A DNA stretch of 64,000 bases from contig OZ026842.1 in assembly GCA_964023205.1 (NCBI GenBank), positions 4,691,067 to 4,755,066 on the forward strand, written 5' to 3'. Every line of letters begins with the position of its first letter. The stretch's first letter is position 1. Shown here one piece after another: positions 38,930-50,000 of this stretch. Source of the stretch: Lutraria lutraria (taxonomy: Eukaryota; Mollusca; Bivalvia; Venerida; Mactridae). The notes beneath the pieces were generated by a model. That model did not search any database. It saw nothing but the letters and a program-made list of their open reading frames with translations, and was not told the origin of the DNA. A program made the translations under genes and the position numbers.

Positions 38930-39058
38930 ATTCAGTACACCAGGTATGTTTATGTATTAGGTGAAGGTCGTTAAAAGATAAGCTTGCACTTTGGACTTCA
39001 ACAGATGCGAATAAACAGAACATACTTCATAACTAGGACGTTCTCTCAACAAGTGGCA

Positions 39059-42000
39059 ATGTCTGCGAAGAAACTAATAAATATTGATGTTGTTAGTGAC
39101 ATCATCTGACCATGGTGTTGGATTGGAAAACGTAAAATGGAGGTAGCAATGAATGCGTTGAGCTCCGAGTTTGAGTTCCGTGTTCGTTGGGAGCCTTACT
39201 TACTGAGACCACAAATGCCTCCAGAGGGTTTGCCAATACCTGAAGCCTATAAGGATCTAAGCAACCCAAGGTTAGTTTATGTGTTTTAAAATTATCATTT
39301 AGCGCTCACGTTTATGTTTATATGCGGTCAAAAAAAAAAGAAAATATTTGCCGCATGGGTCAAAGACCTTCCGGTACTTAATGAAATAAACTTTGAAACA
39401 TCACTTTATTGTAAACATCACTTTGTTGTAAACATCGCATTATTGTAAACATCACATTGTTGTAAACATCACATTGTAAACATTACTTTATATTAATTGT
39501 TAACATCGATCACTTTATTGTAAACATCACTTTATATTGTAACACCACTTGATATTGTATACATCACTTTATTGTAAACATTACTTTATAGTGTTAACAA
39601 CTTAACATCACTTTATTGTAAACATCACTTTATATTGTAACATCACTTGATATTGTAAACATCACTTGATATTGTAAACATCACTTGATATTGTAAACAT
39701 CACTTTATATTGTAACACCACTTGATATTGTAAACATCACTTTATATTGTAACACTACTTTATATTGTAAACATCACTTTACATTGTAAACATCACTTTA
39801 TATTGTAAACATCACTTGATATTGTAAACATCACTTGATATTGTAACATCACTTGATATTGTAACATCACTTGATATTGTAACATCACATGATATTGTAA
39901 ACATCACTTGATATTGTAAACATCACTTGATATTGTAACACCACTTGATATTGTAAACATCACTTTATGTTGTAAACATCACTTGATATTGTAAACATCA
40001 CTTGATATGGTAACACCACTTGATATTGTAAACATCACTTGATATTGTAAACATCACTTGATATTGTAAACATCACTTGATATTGTAAACATCACTTGAT
40101 ATTGTAAACATCACTTGATATTGTAAACATCACTTGATATTGTAAACATCACTGTATTATAAACATCACATTAATAGTTAAACAGCTTCCCAGTTATAAA
40201 ATCCTCCCTGAAGTATTCTTCTTTTGCCAGTTATCTTTTTCTCTGAAACTGTAGTTATTTTGGTCATCGATAACCAGGCGCGTAGCTGCCTATACGCGAG
40301 TACGTGGCTGAATCCACATGATTCTGACAAACTTGAAAAAAAAATCAGGAATCCTGACTATAGCGTTTATTCGCTGATTTATGGTACCAAAATTGACTTC
40401 TTGAGAACTACATTAATGACCCTGAAATCGCCTAGAATGCACCAGATTGCACCATTATTTTCTAAATTTTTCGGGGGAGCATGCCCCCGGACCCCCCTAG
40501 CTTAATCCTGAATCCACATCCATGGAGGGCTAGCTACGCGCCTGATAACATACCCAAGGTATCATAATGATCGTAACCTATAATACATGTATATCATTTC
40601 AGAGTTCAACATCTACGTAGTGTTGCCTCATCACTTGGTTTGGACTTCAATACTAACAGATCCAAGTTTTCTAACACTGTAGTTGGTCATGCTTTGTTAG
40701 AATTTGCTAAACAAGTTGATAATGGAGACAAACAAGATGAAGTATCAGAGAAATTGTTCAAAGTAAGTCAAGTGTCAAATATTCCAAAATCTGTTGCTTA
40801 GAAATGATTAATAGTTTTTAATGAATTTGTGACAAAAGATTTATAAATATATAAGTATGGCTGTATCATATTACTGAGGTGGTTTTATTTTAAGTTATCA
40901 TTAACTTACAGAAAACTGCCTGAAAATAATTAAGGGTTTGCTGTATTGAGGTGGTTGTTATACTGAGTGGTTAGTTTTGTCAGGTTTATCTGTATGCATT
41001 TGAACTTATACAACGTCAATTATTTATACCGTATAACTTCTGAAAACCAGACTTTGAAAACCCGAATTCTCTAAAAAACAATTTTTCAAGTCCCATATTT
41101 ATTTCGGAATTTATCAAAAGTTCTCTGAAGACTGGAACTCTCAGAAAACCAGACTTTTGGCTCGGTCCAGAAGGGGATCGGTTATCAGGGTTTTTACTGT
41201 ATTTTTATATTGAAACTATTATAGCAGACATTTCTACAAAAGTTCGTAATTTTCTGTTAAAAAATATTGAAAACACAGTTATCATGAATTATACTGTTCA
41301 TTTGAAGTTAAATTTATTAATATAACTTCTTATTTCATGTCACAGAAATGTTTCACTGATGCTGATAATTTACAAGTTGAGACATGTGTGAACATTGCTG
41401 AGGAATGTGGTTTAGACAAAGAGAAAGCACGAGAATATATCACAAATAAGGACAATCTCGATAAAGTTTTCAACAAGGCAATGACCTGGGCTAATAAGGG
41501 CATATCAGGTTTGTTAAAGTCTTCTATGTAATAAAAGATTCCATAAAAAAGTTATTATCACTGTAAATCAATAAAATTTATTACCCCACTTTTTGACTAG
41601 GTGTCAAGTCTACAGACCATGACCAGACTGGTTTTATCTGATTAGGGGCAATAAAACAATTAAGAGATTAGACCACATGTGGATTTTTTTTGGGGGGGGG
41701 GCACTTATATAGTAGCTGTTCAATGTCTTTAACACAGAAATATTATTAACAGAAATATTTCATTAATACAGACATACAACATGCATGTTGGGTCCACTGT
41801 TAATACATCACTTGTCAAGTATTATTGACTGACTCTGGTCCAAACCTGTTCTGGTCCTAAGAATTTCCACTGTATATACATGTCTTGTGTTCGTTGGTAT
41901 ATTTAATATATATATAACTAAAGCATGGTTCTATCCAAAGATTTATTTGTATTCTATTTGTTCAGTGTCTAGTCCAAGTGTCCTAACACAACTCTCTAAT

Positions 42001-42749
42001 ACATCATGCATGCACTCTAATCTAATAATCTAACTAGAGTACTGTAGAACTGGTTTTATACGCGTTAGTTTTATTTTCGCTAATATTCCCGAATCGAATA
42101 CCTCACGAATTCATAAATGTCGCGAATAAATGCTGAGTTTAGTTAATATGTTGAAAGCAATATGCTAACATTAAACATGTGCCTTTAGTGATTACAACCA
42201 AATTATTTTATGATATTGCTTATACTAAACTATCGTGTGTTGAACAATTTTGGACTATGTTTGAACATACTAGTAACAGTTTTTCACACTTACCTACTGT
42301 TTGTAAAACATAACTTCCTTAACAATCCCAAACTATTATCAATCTATTGTTATTATACTTTATTAGATATAAAACACTGTATCAAAACTTAAATGTCTAA
42401 CAGATCAGGTGCGACACACAAATATAAAAAAACGACAGCGTGTATTTTATCGCACTTAAATTCTGCCTGACGACGTCGCGAATTCATAAATACGCGAATA
42501 AAGAAAACAGCTGATTTTAAACAAAAAACGCGAAATTTTGACCTCGCAAAATTAAAGCATTCTACAGTATCATTCATGTATATCATTTATTAGGTAACAT
42601 GAACATTTATATTTGTTTTAGGAGTTCCAACATTTTACTTAAATGGTCAGAAGGTATTCTCAGGTGCCCAAGAACCAGATGTTTTCCAGCATCTGTTTAA
42701 AGTTGTAACTGACATGTACCCCAATGATCCTCCGTCAAGTAAGTCGTAA
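39059..42749 (+). CDS. FrnE/DsbA-type thioredoxin-fold oxidoreductase, predicted selenoprotein (Sec-Pro-Trp-Cys active site)
   Basis: Four exons, 220 residues: 39059-39270, 40603-40762, 41346-41508, 42622-42749, joined at GT-AG sites with phases 2,0,1. Reading from the ATG, residues 10-28 align with the FrnE/DsbA family N-terminus. Codon 17, where the first cysteine of CPWC belongs, is TGA, giving Sec17-P-W-C20 followed by WIGKRK. Downstream hallmarks match the family: FRVRWEPYLLRPQMPPEG, then HALLEFAK, and the cis-proline motif GVPTFYLNGQ (Pro181) followed by SGAQEPDVF near the C-terminus. Length fits the usual 210-240 aa. No signal peptide, so probably cytosolic or mitochondrial. The family catalyses thiol-disulfide exchange; selenium in place of the resolving or attacking thiol would raise reactivity (inference). 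A canonical SECIS lies at 43946-44014. A conventional gene finder would stop at the TGA or start at the downstream Met29, losing the active site. Confidence 0.9.
39107..39109 (+). other. UGA codon predicted to encode selenocysteine
   Basis: In-frame TGA at codon 17, in the context GTT AGT GAC ATC ATC TGA, with CCA TGG TGT TGG following. Coding similarity to the FrnE family is strong on both sides without a frame change, and the residue position is that of the N-terminal catalytic cysteine, the usual place for Sec in redox selenoproteins. Confidence 0.9.
39395..40175. repeat. 19-bp minisatellite in selenoprotein intron 1, ~40 copies
   Basis: Tandem copies of ATTGTAAACATCACTTGAT and variants (CACTTTAT, shortened TAACATC or TAACACC units). 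It makes up about 60% of the 1.3-kb first intron. Confidence 0.95.
40273..40552. mobile_element. MITE with CAGGCGCGTAGCT ends
   Basis: Ends CAGGCGCGTAGCTGCC and GGGCTAGCTACGCGCCTG are inverted repeats of each other; ATAAC borders both ends as a short direct repeat. The interior contains a GC-rich GGGGGAGCATGCCCCCGGAC hairpin-prone word. It sits in selenoprotein intron 1 and explains the open frame at 40224-40505. Confidence 0.8.
42042..42567. mobile_element. TA-flanked inverted-repeat element in selenoprotein intron 3
   Basis: Begins CTGTAGAAC and ends ATTCTACAG with TA on each outer side. The first eight bases match the TIR of the MITE at 17643. The interior has repeated TTCGCGAATTCATAAAT-like words. 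It ends 54 bp before exon 4, next to the splice acceptor. Confidence 0.6.
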
Positions 42750-42771
42750 TCAGCTAAGCATCAACAACCGT

Positions 42772-43242
42772 ATCTTCAAATGATTCATGTATGAACTAGA
42801 TGCGCAGAAGAATTACATATATCTTCACAAATGATTCATGTATGAACTAGATGCCCAGAAGAATTACATATATCTTCACAAATGATTCATGTATGAACTA
42901 GATGCGCAGAAGAATTACATATATCTTCACAAATGATTCATGTATGAACTAGATGCCCAGAAGAATTACATGTATCTTCACAAATGATTCATGTATGAAC
43001 TAGATGCCCAGCTGAATTACATAATTTTTATATCTTCACAAATCATTCATGTATGAACTAGATGTCCAGAAGAATTACATGTATCTTCACAAGTGATTCA
43101 TGTATGAACTAGATGTCCAGCTGAATTACATATACATGTATCTTCACAAGTGATTCATGTATGAACTAGATGTCCAGCTGAATTACATATACAATGTACA
43201 TGTATCTTCACAAGTGATTCATGTATGAACTAGATGTCCAGA
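42772..43242. repeat. ~51-60-bp tandem repeat, about eight copies, in the selenoprotein 3' region
   Basis: Units with ATCTTCACAAATGATTCATG, TATGAACTAGATG and CAGAAGAATTACATAT, with slight length variation in the last few. It begins about 20 bp after the TAA stop and so would be in the 3' UTR unless spliced out. Confidence 0.93.
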
Positions 43243-43509
43243 AGGATTATGGACTTGCAACCATCAGATCATTGTTACTCAGACAGGGATCACAAAATAA
43301 TGAAATGTATATAATCTACCGAACACAAGCAAGATGTAATTATATTAACATCCAAAATGACTTCAATACCATATTGTTAACAAGAATGTCCAACAATCAT
43401 ACTGTATATGTAGTACACAATCACTGTTGAACTGTGGGTTAGAACTGTCCTGTCTTTTCTTACCATTAGAGTACTAGTACATTGTATATCTCACAATATC
43501 ATCCAGTAT

Positions 43510-43809
43510 ACATAGTTCCCACATTCACAATATTTACCTCCCTTGGTGGCCATCTTGGTAGGCAAATTCAACAAGCATTGTTAGAAGATATTTATAGTTT
43601 TGTTGTGATAATTCTGAATATAGGATTTAATACATTTTCTCAAACCTGATGTGCGTTTGGCCTTTACAACTTCATGATTAAGTTATCTTTTATAAAATGA
43701 GTTGTTTAATAACTAATTTTCTGATTTTTTTTCTATTAAGTGCTTAAAACTTTTTCCAAACAAGATGGCCTCCAAGGGAGGTAAATATTGTAGATGTGGG
43801 AACTATGTC
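43510..43809. mobile_element. 300-bp MITE with ~48-bp inverted repeats, in the selenoprotein 3' region
   Basis: The left arm has ACATAGTTCCCACATTCACA, ATATTTACCTCCCTTGG and GGCCATCTTG. The right arm has CAAGATGGCCTCCAAGGGAG, GTAAATATTGTAG and ATGTGGGAACTATGT. It lies between the stop codon and the SECIS. Confidence 0.85.
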
Positions 43810-43945
43810 TTACACAGCACCAACTTTCAGTGTTGAATAGACTTGAATTTCATGTCTGAAGGGTACTGTTATTTAATTGCTTATTATTTATGTTTTAGCC
43901 ATTTACTATGTGGTGTCATAAATTGTAATTTCACAACATCATCTT

Positions 43946-44014
43946 TTATTAAAGATTCAATGAAGATTTCTATACAAATAATCTTATAGAATATCTGATA
44001 TCTGTCTTTAATAA
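43946..44014 (+). promoter_or_regulatory. SECIS element (selenocysteine insertion hairpin), form 1 type
   Basis: All eukaryotic SECIS hallmarks are present in order. Helix I: TTATTAAAGA (43946-43955) pairs perfectly with TCTTTAATAA (44005-44014). Internal loop: five nt on each side. Non-Watson-Crick quartet: TGAA of ATGAA (43961-43964) opposite TGAT (43996-43999), giving U-U, G-A, A-G and A-U. Helix II: GATTTCTATA (43965-43974) pairs with TATAGAA-T-ATC (43985-43995), with one bulged T. Apical loop: ten nt CAAATAATCT, with the conserved AA at 43976-43977, 12 nt after the quartet's TGAA begins its stem. Located 1.2 kb downstream of the TAA stop on the same strand. It would recruit SBP2/eEFSec to read the UGA at 39107 as Sec. 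Confidence 0.88.
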
Positions 44015-44112
44015 TTGATGATATTCTGGTACATATATAATGTTATGACACACCATGTGTAATGTATTCTAGATCAGTGATTATTTCTGGTTTTTTTTTA
44101 TGTTTGCATATA

Positions 44113-44118
44113 AATAAA
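44113..44118 (+). terminator. Candidate poly(A) signal of the selenoprotein gene
   Basis: AATAAA about 100 nt past the SECIS hairpin, in AT-rich sequence. This places the SECIS inside a plausible 3' UTR (42750 to about 44140). Confidence 0.55.
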
Positions 44119-44171
44119 ACAATTAATTTTATAAATTTGTTTTTTCAAAATGATTGCTCTCGACTTTTTGT

Positions 44172-44435
44172 GCCCGCCCGGTTAGCTCAGTGTTTTGAGT
44201 GTTGGTCTACTGAATAAGAAGTTGTAAGTTCAAACTCTGGGCGAGGCTCACACTGTCTGTGACAAATTTGCCTGCAGATATTACATCCTATGTTAAATTA
44301 TCATTGGCTGTAACTTGTGGATAGAAAGTGGTTAGTACTAATGAAGCCTCAAAGAAATGAAGTCCAGGGAAGCTGGTTAGGATCACTGCAAGCCACGATA
44401 TAACTAAAATAATGTTGAAAATGGCGTTAAATCTG
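44172..44435 (+). mobile_element. tRNA-derived SINE
   Basis: The head is GCCCGGTTAGCTCAGTGTTT (pol III A-box) followed by GTAAGTTCAAACTCTGGGCG (B-box) at tRNA spacing. The body is non-tRNA and ends near AATGTTGAAAATGGCGTTAA. Its body recurs inverted at 1150-1340. Confidence 0.8.
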
Positions 44436-45685
44436 GTGAAATGGATAAGTAACCTTGAGTTACAGTAAAATAATTAACCTAGGTATATATACATTTACAT
44501 TAAGATAAAAAAATAAAAATCAGAAATATCATCGTCCATTGTTGGAGAACCTGTTTCTAAATCAAGATGTCGGTACCAGTTGAAGGTAATGGCTGGAAGT
44601 ACAAAAATGTATTAACTTCTAATAGATCACTAAATTTTACACAGGAACTTCTTTATGTAACAGTACTCAGAGATTTATTTAACTAAATCTATTAATATTA
44701 AGTATATTTGAATGAAGATACTAAAAAAACTTAAGAGCTTTTCACAGAAGTGACTAATACCCTCGCCACTGCTTTGACACTAAGAATGTGATAGTACACT
44801 ATATAGCTAAGTTCAAGGGCAAATAACTCTGGAATGTGTGCATCACTGAGCATGGATACTGTGTCTTGCACACTTCATGGTGATGACATATTTCAAATTT
44901 TGTTGCAATTGCTTAAGGAATGTGGAAGTAGTTTGTTCCACAACCTTGTGATATTGTATGCTGACAGACTGACCAACGACCGACGGACAGGGTGACTCCA
45001 ATATACCCCCTCTCAAACTGTTTGCGTGAGTTTACAAATTGAAATTAGTTCAATGATGTCACACTAGTGTTCTAACATTGTACAAGCATTCTAATAGCTG
45101 TTATTGAAACAATCCGTTAAATTATTATTTAATATTATATTGTACATGTGTTATAAGCAATAATTCTAAATCATCTTCAACATCTTAAGTATGCATACAT
45201 CATCAATTTATACATAATTCTCCAATAAAACACAAAAGTTTAAACATTTATTGATCATAAAGAGTACATATTGCACTTTGCACCAGACAGAAAATTAGAT
45301 TTACAACAAAACATGTGAATAATCCTCAATGTAAAAGAAAATAAGCAAAGCACTACAATTCTCTCTCCTTCCCTCGTTATATAATCAAGTCAAATACAGT
45401 AAAACTTTGTAATTACGATCATCATTATCCCAAGCACAAGGCTAATACTGAAGAGGCCTTGAAGTCCCGTCATTTGGGTTCTTTGCTGTATTCAAATTTC
45501 TGTATTCATTATGACTTAATTTTTCATTCAACAAACCAAACGAGAACAAGGTTAATCTTGTGGACATAGTCTGGTTCAATGACTCCTCGAGATAAGAAGG
45601 TTTAACTAAATCTAGTTACATGGTCCTAGTGCAAATACGAAAACCTAACATGAGAGAATTTAAGAATTTGATGTCACAAAATAAA

Positions 45686-46075
45686 CAAGTGTTTGTGAAA
45701 TACAGATGCCCCCTAAAGGCCAACTGGATGGTAACAACTTGACCTTTGACCCATTGAACTTAAAATCAATAGGGGTCATCTACATGCGATGGCCAACCTC
45801 TAAACCAAGTCTGAGGACCCCAGGCCAAATTGTTCCCTAGTTATTAATCAGACTAGGTTTTAGTGCTGAAGGTCACTGTGACTGTGACCTTAGACATAAT
45901 GACCTCAAAATCGATAGGGGTAATCTACATGTGATGACCAACTTCCCAACCAAATCTGAAGAATTAAGGCCAAATCATTCTCTATTTATTGGTCGGACAA
46001 GGTTTGGTTAAGGAACAACCGAATGACATGTGCAATTTACTGAATTTAGCAATATACCCCTTTTCTTTGAAAGGG
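45686..46075. repeat. Dispersed repeat related to 4728-4985
   Basis: Two degenerate internal copies with ATCTACATGCGATGGCCAAC / AATCTACATGTGATGACCAA, AAGGCCAAAT and CTTGACCTTTGACC. It ends before CCCCTTTTCTTTGAAAGGGG, a small hairpin. Confidence 0.55.
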
Positions 46076-46139
46076 GGCATAATAATATGTTTCACAACTG
46101 ACATATTGAAATTTTAATGATTTTAATTTTATAAAGTCA

Positions 46140-46285
46140 TTTATACCAGATATTAGGTAGTTCCAAAATATTACACACAGTCATCTGATATTACAGTCAT
46201 CTGATATTACACACAGTTACCTGATATTACACAGTTATCTGATATTACACACAGTGACCTGATATTACACACAGTGACGTGTCAA
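46140..46285. repeat. Short tandem repeat (~16-17 bp)
   Basis: Irregular repeats of CTGATATTACACACAGT, about six copies. Confidence 0.8.
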
Positions 46286-47015
46286 TGTCTTGTGAAACCT
46301 AAGAAATTGACTTACATGTGCTTAACCCACCATACACATGCACATAAATATCTTTATCCTGTTTCTACTTAGTTTTAGTCCTAATAAAACAGTGACCAGA
46401 TAAACATGGCTATATCCGGTCAGTAGGTCACACGGTTTTGCTTTATTTTCGTCACTTTGTATTCCTACGCTCCATAGTCCGCTCCATACAAATTATTGTG
46501 CTTTTTACATAATAAAGTCGCTGTTTAAATTCTCAACGTATTTATTCCAAATATTATGACGACTGTATGCGACTATTTTTTTTGCCGTGTCATGAAGCTG
46601 AACAGTTATGAGGCTGCCAAAGAGGGGCATAACGTGCGTTTTTAAATCAAAGTAAATTGAGTTTTGAAACTTATATTGTTGTTGAAACAGGATAAATTGA
46701 ATACATGGTTGGTGTCAAGATGGATAAAGTTTATTCACTTTGGAGGCTCACCTATTTCAGCTTTCTAAGCCTCACCGGACAAACCTTCTCCATCTTGGCA
46801 CCGGTGTCTTTTCTATCTTCATAGGGAAGAGGCCTTAGCCCGTTGATTTTGGGAAAAATTATCGCTAAAATTGCTGATTTGGGAAATATAATGGCTGGTG
46901 TAAGTTTGGATTTTTGGGAAAACTGCATGATTTTAAAGAAATTTTCAATTGGGAAGAGGCCTATAATGTGAAAAATCACTGGGCACAAACCATGAATTCT
47001 CTATTTAATGAGTAA

Positions 47016-50000
47016 CTATCTATCAGCACAAGTGACTGTGTCGTAGTCTCCATTATGGTGTCCTATGACTGAGGTATCTACAGTTGGGTTAGGAGAATTA
47101 TTATCACAGTTAGGTGGTTCAGATGACAGTATATCTTCATTTAGAGTAGACTGCTTTGGTGAATGGTCACATGATCTTGGACTGGTTTTAGAATTGACAC
47201 TTTTTATGATCAATTCATTATTTTCAACACTTCCAGGAGATGGTGATAGACTGAAGTTTCTAGCATATAAATTGGAATCATTCGTTTGTTCAGAGAATGA
47301 ACCACAGCTTGAATTTTCTACAGAATCAGCAGCAAATGCCGTTGTTTTTAATTTGAAGAATGTGTCGTCTGACGGCGTAAATAATTCTTCTTTATTTACA
47401 TGTTCGTCACTTGGAGTTACATTCAGTTCAGTTAATGGCACAGGAATATGTTTCTTATCAACAAGACTATGATCTTTTTCTTCGTATTTATGTGGAGTTT
47501 GACCTAATTCATTCATCTCATCATGGTGTGAACCGTTTTTACCACCAGAAGCCTGAGAGCTCATTGTTTCTGCTTTCTCTGTAGAAGGTAAACTTAGATT
47601 GTCATGTAGATCAGTTCTTGGATGCAAACCATCTTGATTATCACTGAAACACAAAGTCACAATCAGAGAAATACAAGAAACAGGGCTCATACAGTAAAAC
47701 CTCTCCAGAGTGGCCTTCTCTTGAGCAACAACCTCTCTTCAACAACAGCACGATTTATTCCCACACTAGTTAGTTAGTTTTATTCAGTTAAAATGAGTAC
47801 ATGTCAAAAGAACAATACAAATTCATATGTCGACATATAATAACATGTGAACAGTAAAGTGCATAGAAGATGACACATAATCAAAATCAGGGATGACACA
47901 AAAAGAAGGCATTTAAACCGACTTATTTCCATTGCGGTCCTTAGACCTTGATCATCACAATACAAATTAATTTTTAATTTAACATCTCTAGAGCAACAAC
48001 CTCACAACAACAATAATAACTCACAACAACAATAATAACATAATTTTGCTTCTCCAAAATGTTGCTTTGGAGAGGTTGCACTGTTTTTCTTCAATCTTAA
48101 TATATAATATTAGATTTTTGAATATAATACATATGTCCCCATTTTATGCAGCAATAGATTTATAATTTAAACAAAGCATTGTATTGTGCCTAAAAAAACA
48201 AAAAAAAGACACAAATCAATATAACAGCCAATTTATATAAAGAAAACACATTTTTACGCCCCTTTTCAACAGTCAGAGTCATATGAGGTGGACAGTTCAC
48301 CTAAGCATTGCTCCTAAGAACAACCAGTACTAGACTCCCATCCTAAAGTAAGCAACTGTCTACTTTCTCACATAAAGAGACATTGTCGGTAGTGGGGCTC
48401 GAACCCATGACCCTCCATCAGTGAGAGGTTACAGTGATTTGAAGTCAGTGACCTTAACCACTCGACCATGGAGGCAGGTCTTCAGACATCGTAAAATAGT
48501 AATTCACCAATAACAGTACAGTACAACCTCTCCTAAGCAACATTCTTTTCGTCTAGCAAAATTATGTTGTTGTTCAGAGGTTGTTGCTCTAGAGAGGTTA
48601 AATAGATCGTTAAATCATGCAGTGAAAAAACATTACTGTTATTGAAGCTAGGTTATTGCTCAAGAGAAGACACTCTGGAGAGAGGTTGTACTGTATGTTT
48701 GAATGTGGTTTAACTATAAATGATATCTTATTTAACTATAGTTTTAATTGTCAATAAAATATTAAAGTAATTTTTTTTTTGTCAGTAGATAAAATCTGAT
48801 TTGATCATATATACTAATAAATAAATAAATATATCCTGTGTGAGAACATGTAATTCATTACAAATCTGTAAATATAACATCACTTACAATTTGATCCCCA
48901 ATCTTGACTCTAACATAGATTTAATGTTTGGTAAAGTTAATCTTAAATCTACAGTACCAAGTCCACAGTTAAATCTCATCTGGAAAAAAAAAAAAAAAAA
49001 TGTAACAATAATTGCCAAAATTTTCCTTTTCTGAGGAAATTGCCATATTTTCAGTAATATTTATTTACTGGTGATATATAAGTTAATATTTATTTTTACA
49101 TTATCAATGTAGATTTACAAATTTAAGTAAATCACATTTGAAACAAGAGTAGGCATTTCAACTGAAAGTTTCAGATTAATTTTCTATGTCATTATATTAT
49201 TGGTGATAGTAAGACTTCAAAGATATCACTAAAAATGATAGTTAACTAAGATATATCTAGGTACGTAAAACACAATGAATGCATAGAAAAACTAACAATT
49301 CTTGTATAGGATTACACTCTCTGGATAAAAAAGAATATAGAGAATACCTGACTGATATTTTTGTTCAACAAAAAAACACCATAATTGAACTGAAACTTTT
49401 CTTTTCCTTTCATATATAATGGAAATCTGAAATACGAAAATGTCATATTAAATCAACAACAAGTAGACAGAACAGACGGATGGTAAATCTATAAAATGAC
49501 AAGCAGAGAGAGTAGATGGTATTAAAATTAAAGCCCCATTAGCTTTTTAAATTTAGCAGTACAGAACAATATATATTGTAAAGATAGTATAATATAAGAA
49601 ATATGTCTTATTTGCTCTAAAACAATATTACACGATGCCTTTCTTTGGCACATCTTGTAGAAATGTCGCTTTTTCTTATTTTTTGCAATATCATTGAAAA
49701 AAATACTGTGCTATATTTGCATATGTACTTTGTGATTAAAGGAGAAAATTTCGGAATGTTTTTATTGCAAGTACATGTAATATTCAATTTCACTGATAAG
49801 ATATCTTTCTAGGTAACATAAGACCTACTTTAATTTTAACTCCCAAAAAGCTAATGGGGCTTTAATCTACTGAGAGAATAAATAGTGTTATTGTAAATCT
49901 AACATCGTCAGAATGCCATAATCTGAAAGCATTCATTTCAGCATGTTAGTAACTGCATTAAATCAAGCTTAATATTAGCCTAATTAGTACAGTCCAACCT

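Larger units (their letters stand above)
33224..39058. other. Intergenic region between gene A and the selenoprotein gene
   Basis: About 5.8 kb. It contains two related TTAA-type MITEs (34535-34928, 36811-37193), a palindromic repeat (35617-35791), an inverted repeat (37891-38055) and a short hairpin (38863-38929) just upstream of the selenoprotein gene. No coding frame recognised. Confidence 0.5.
44119..47015. other. Intergenic region between convergent selenoprotein and UVRAG genes
   Basis: Contains a SINE (44172-44435), a dispersed repeat (45686-46075) and short tandem ATATTACACACAG(T/C) words (46140-46280). TTTATT at 46730-46735 and 46541-46546 could be UVRAG poly(A) signals on the minus strand. 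No gene seen; an open frame at 46752-46988 has no family resemblance. Confidence 0.5.

Noticed and set aside
39107..39109. Reading the TGA as a true stop or pseudogene mutation
   Set aside because: The other exons are intact with good splice sites, the replaced residue is the catalytic Cys, and a full SECIS lies downstream. Decay would not predict that combination.
39395..40175. CRISPR-like regular repeats
   Set aside because: Contiguous tandem units without unique spacers in a eukaryotic intron.
40224..40505. 93-codon open frame in selenoprotein intron 1
   Set aside because: Covers the CAGGCGCG MITE. No coding evidence.
42772..43242. ATGA/TGAA words in the 51-bp repeats as SECIS candidates
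   Set aside because: They lack paired helices and an AA apical loop at the required spacing. The element at 43946-44014 satisfies all requirements.
47065..47472. 135-codon plus-strand frame
   Set aside because: Antisense shadow of the Ser-rich last exon of UVRAG.
48390..48476. Possible Ser/Leu-type tRNA gene
   Set aside because: The acceptor stem does not close and the copy lies within an intron beside other repeats.
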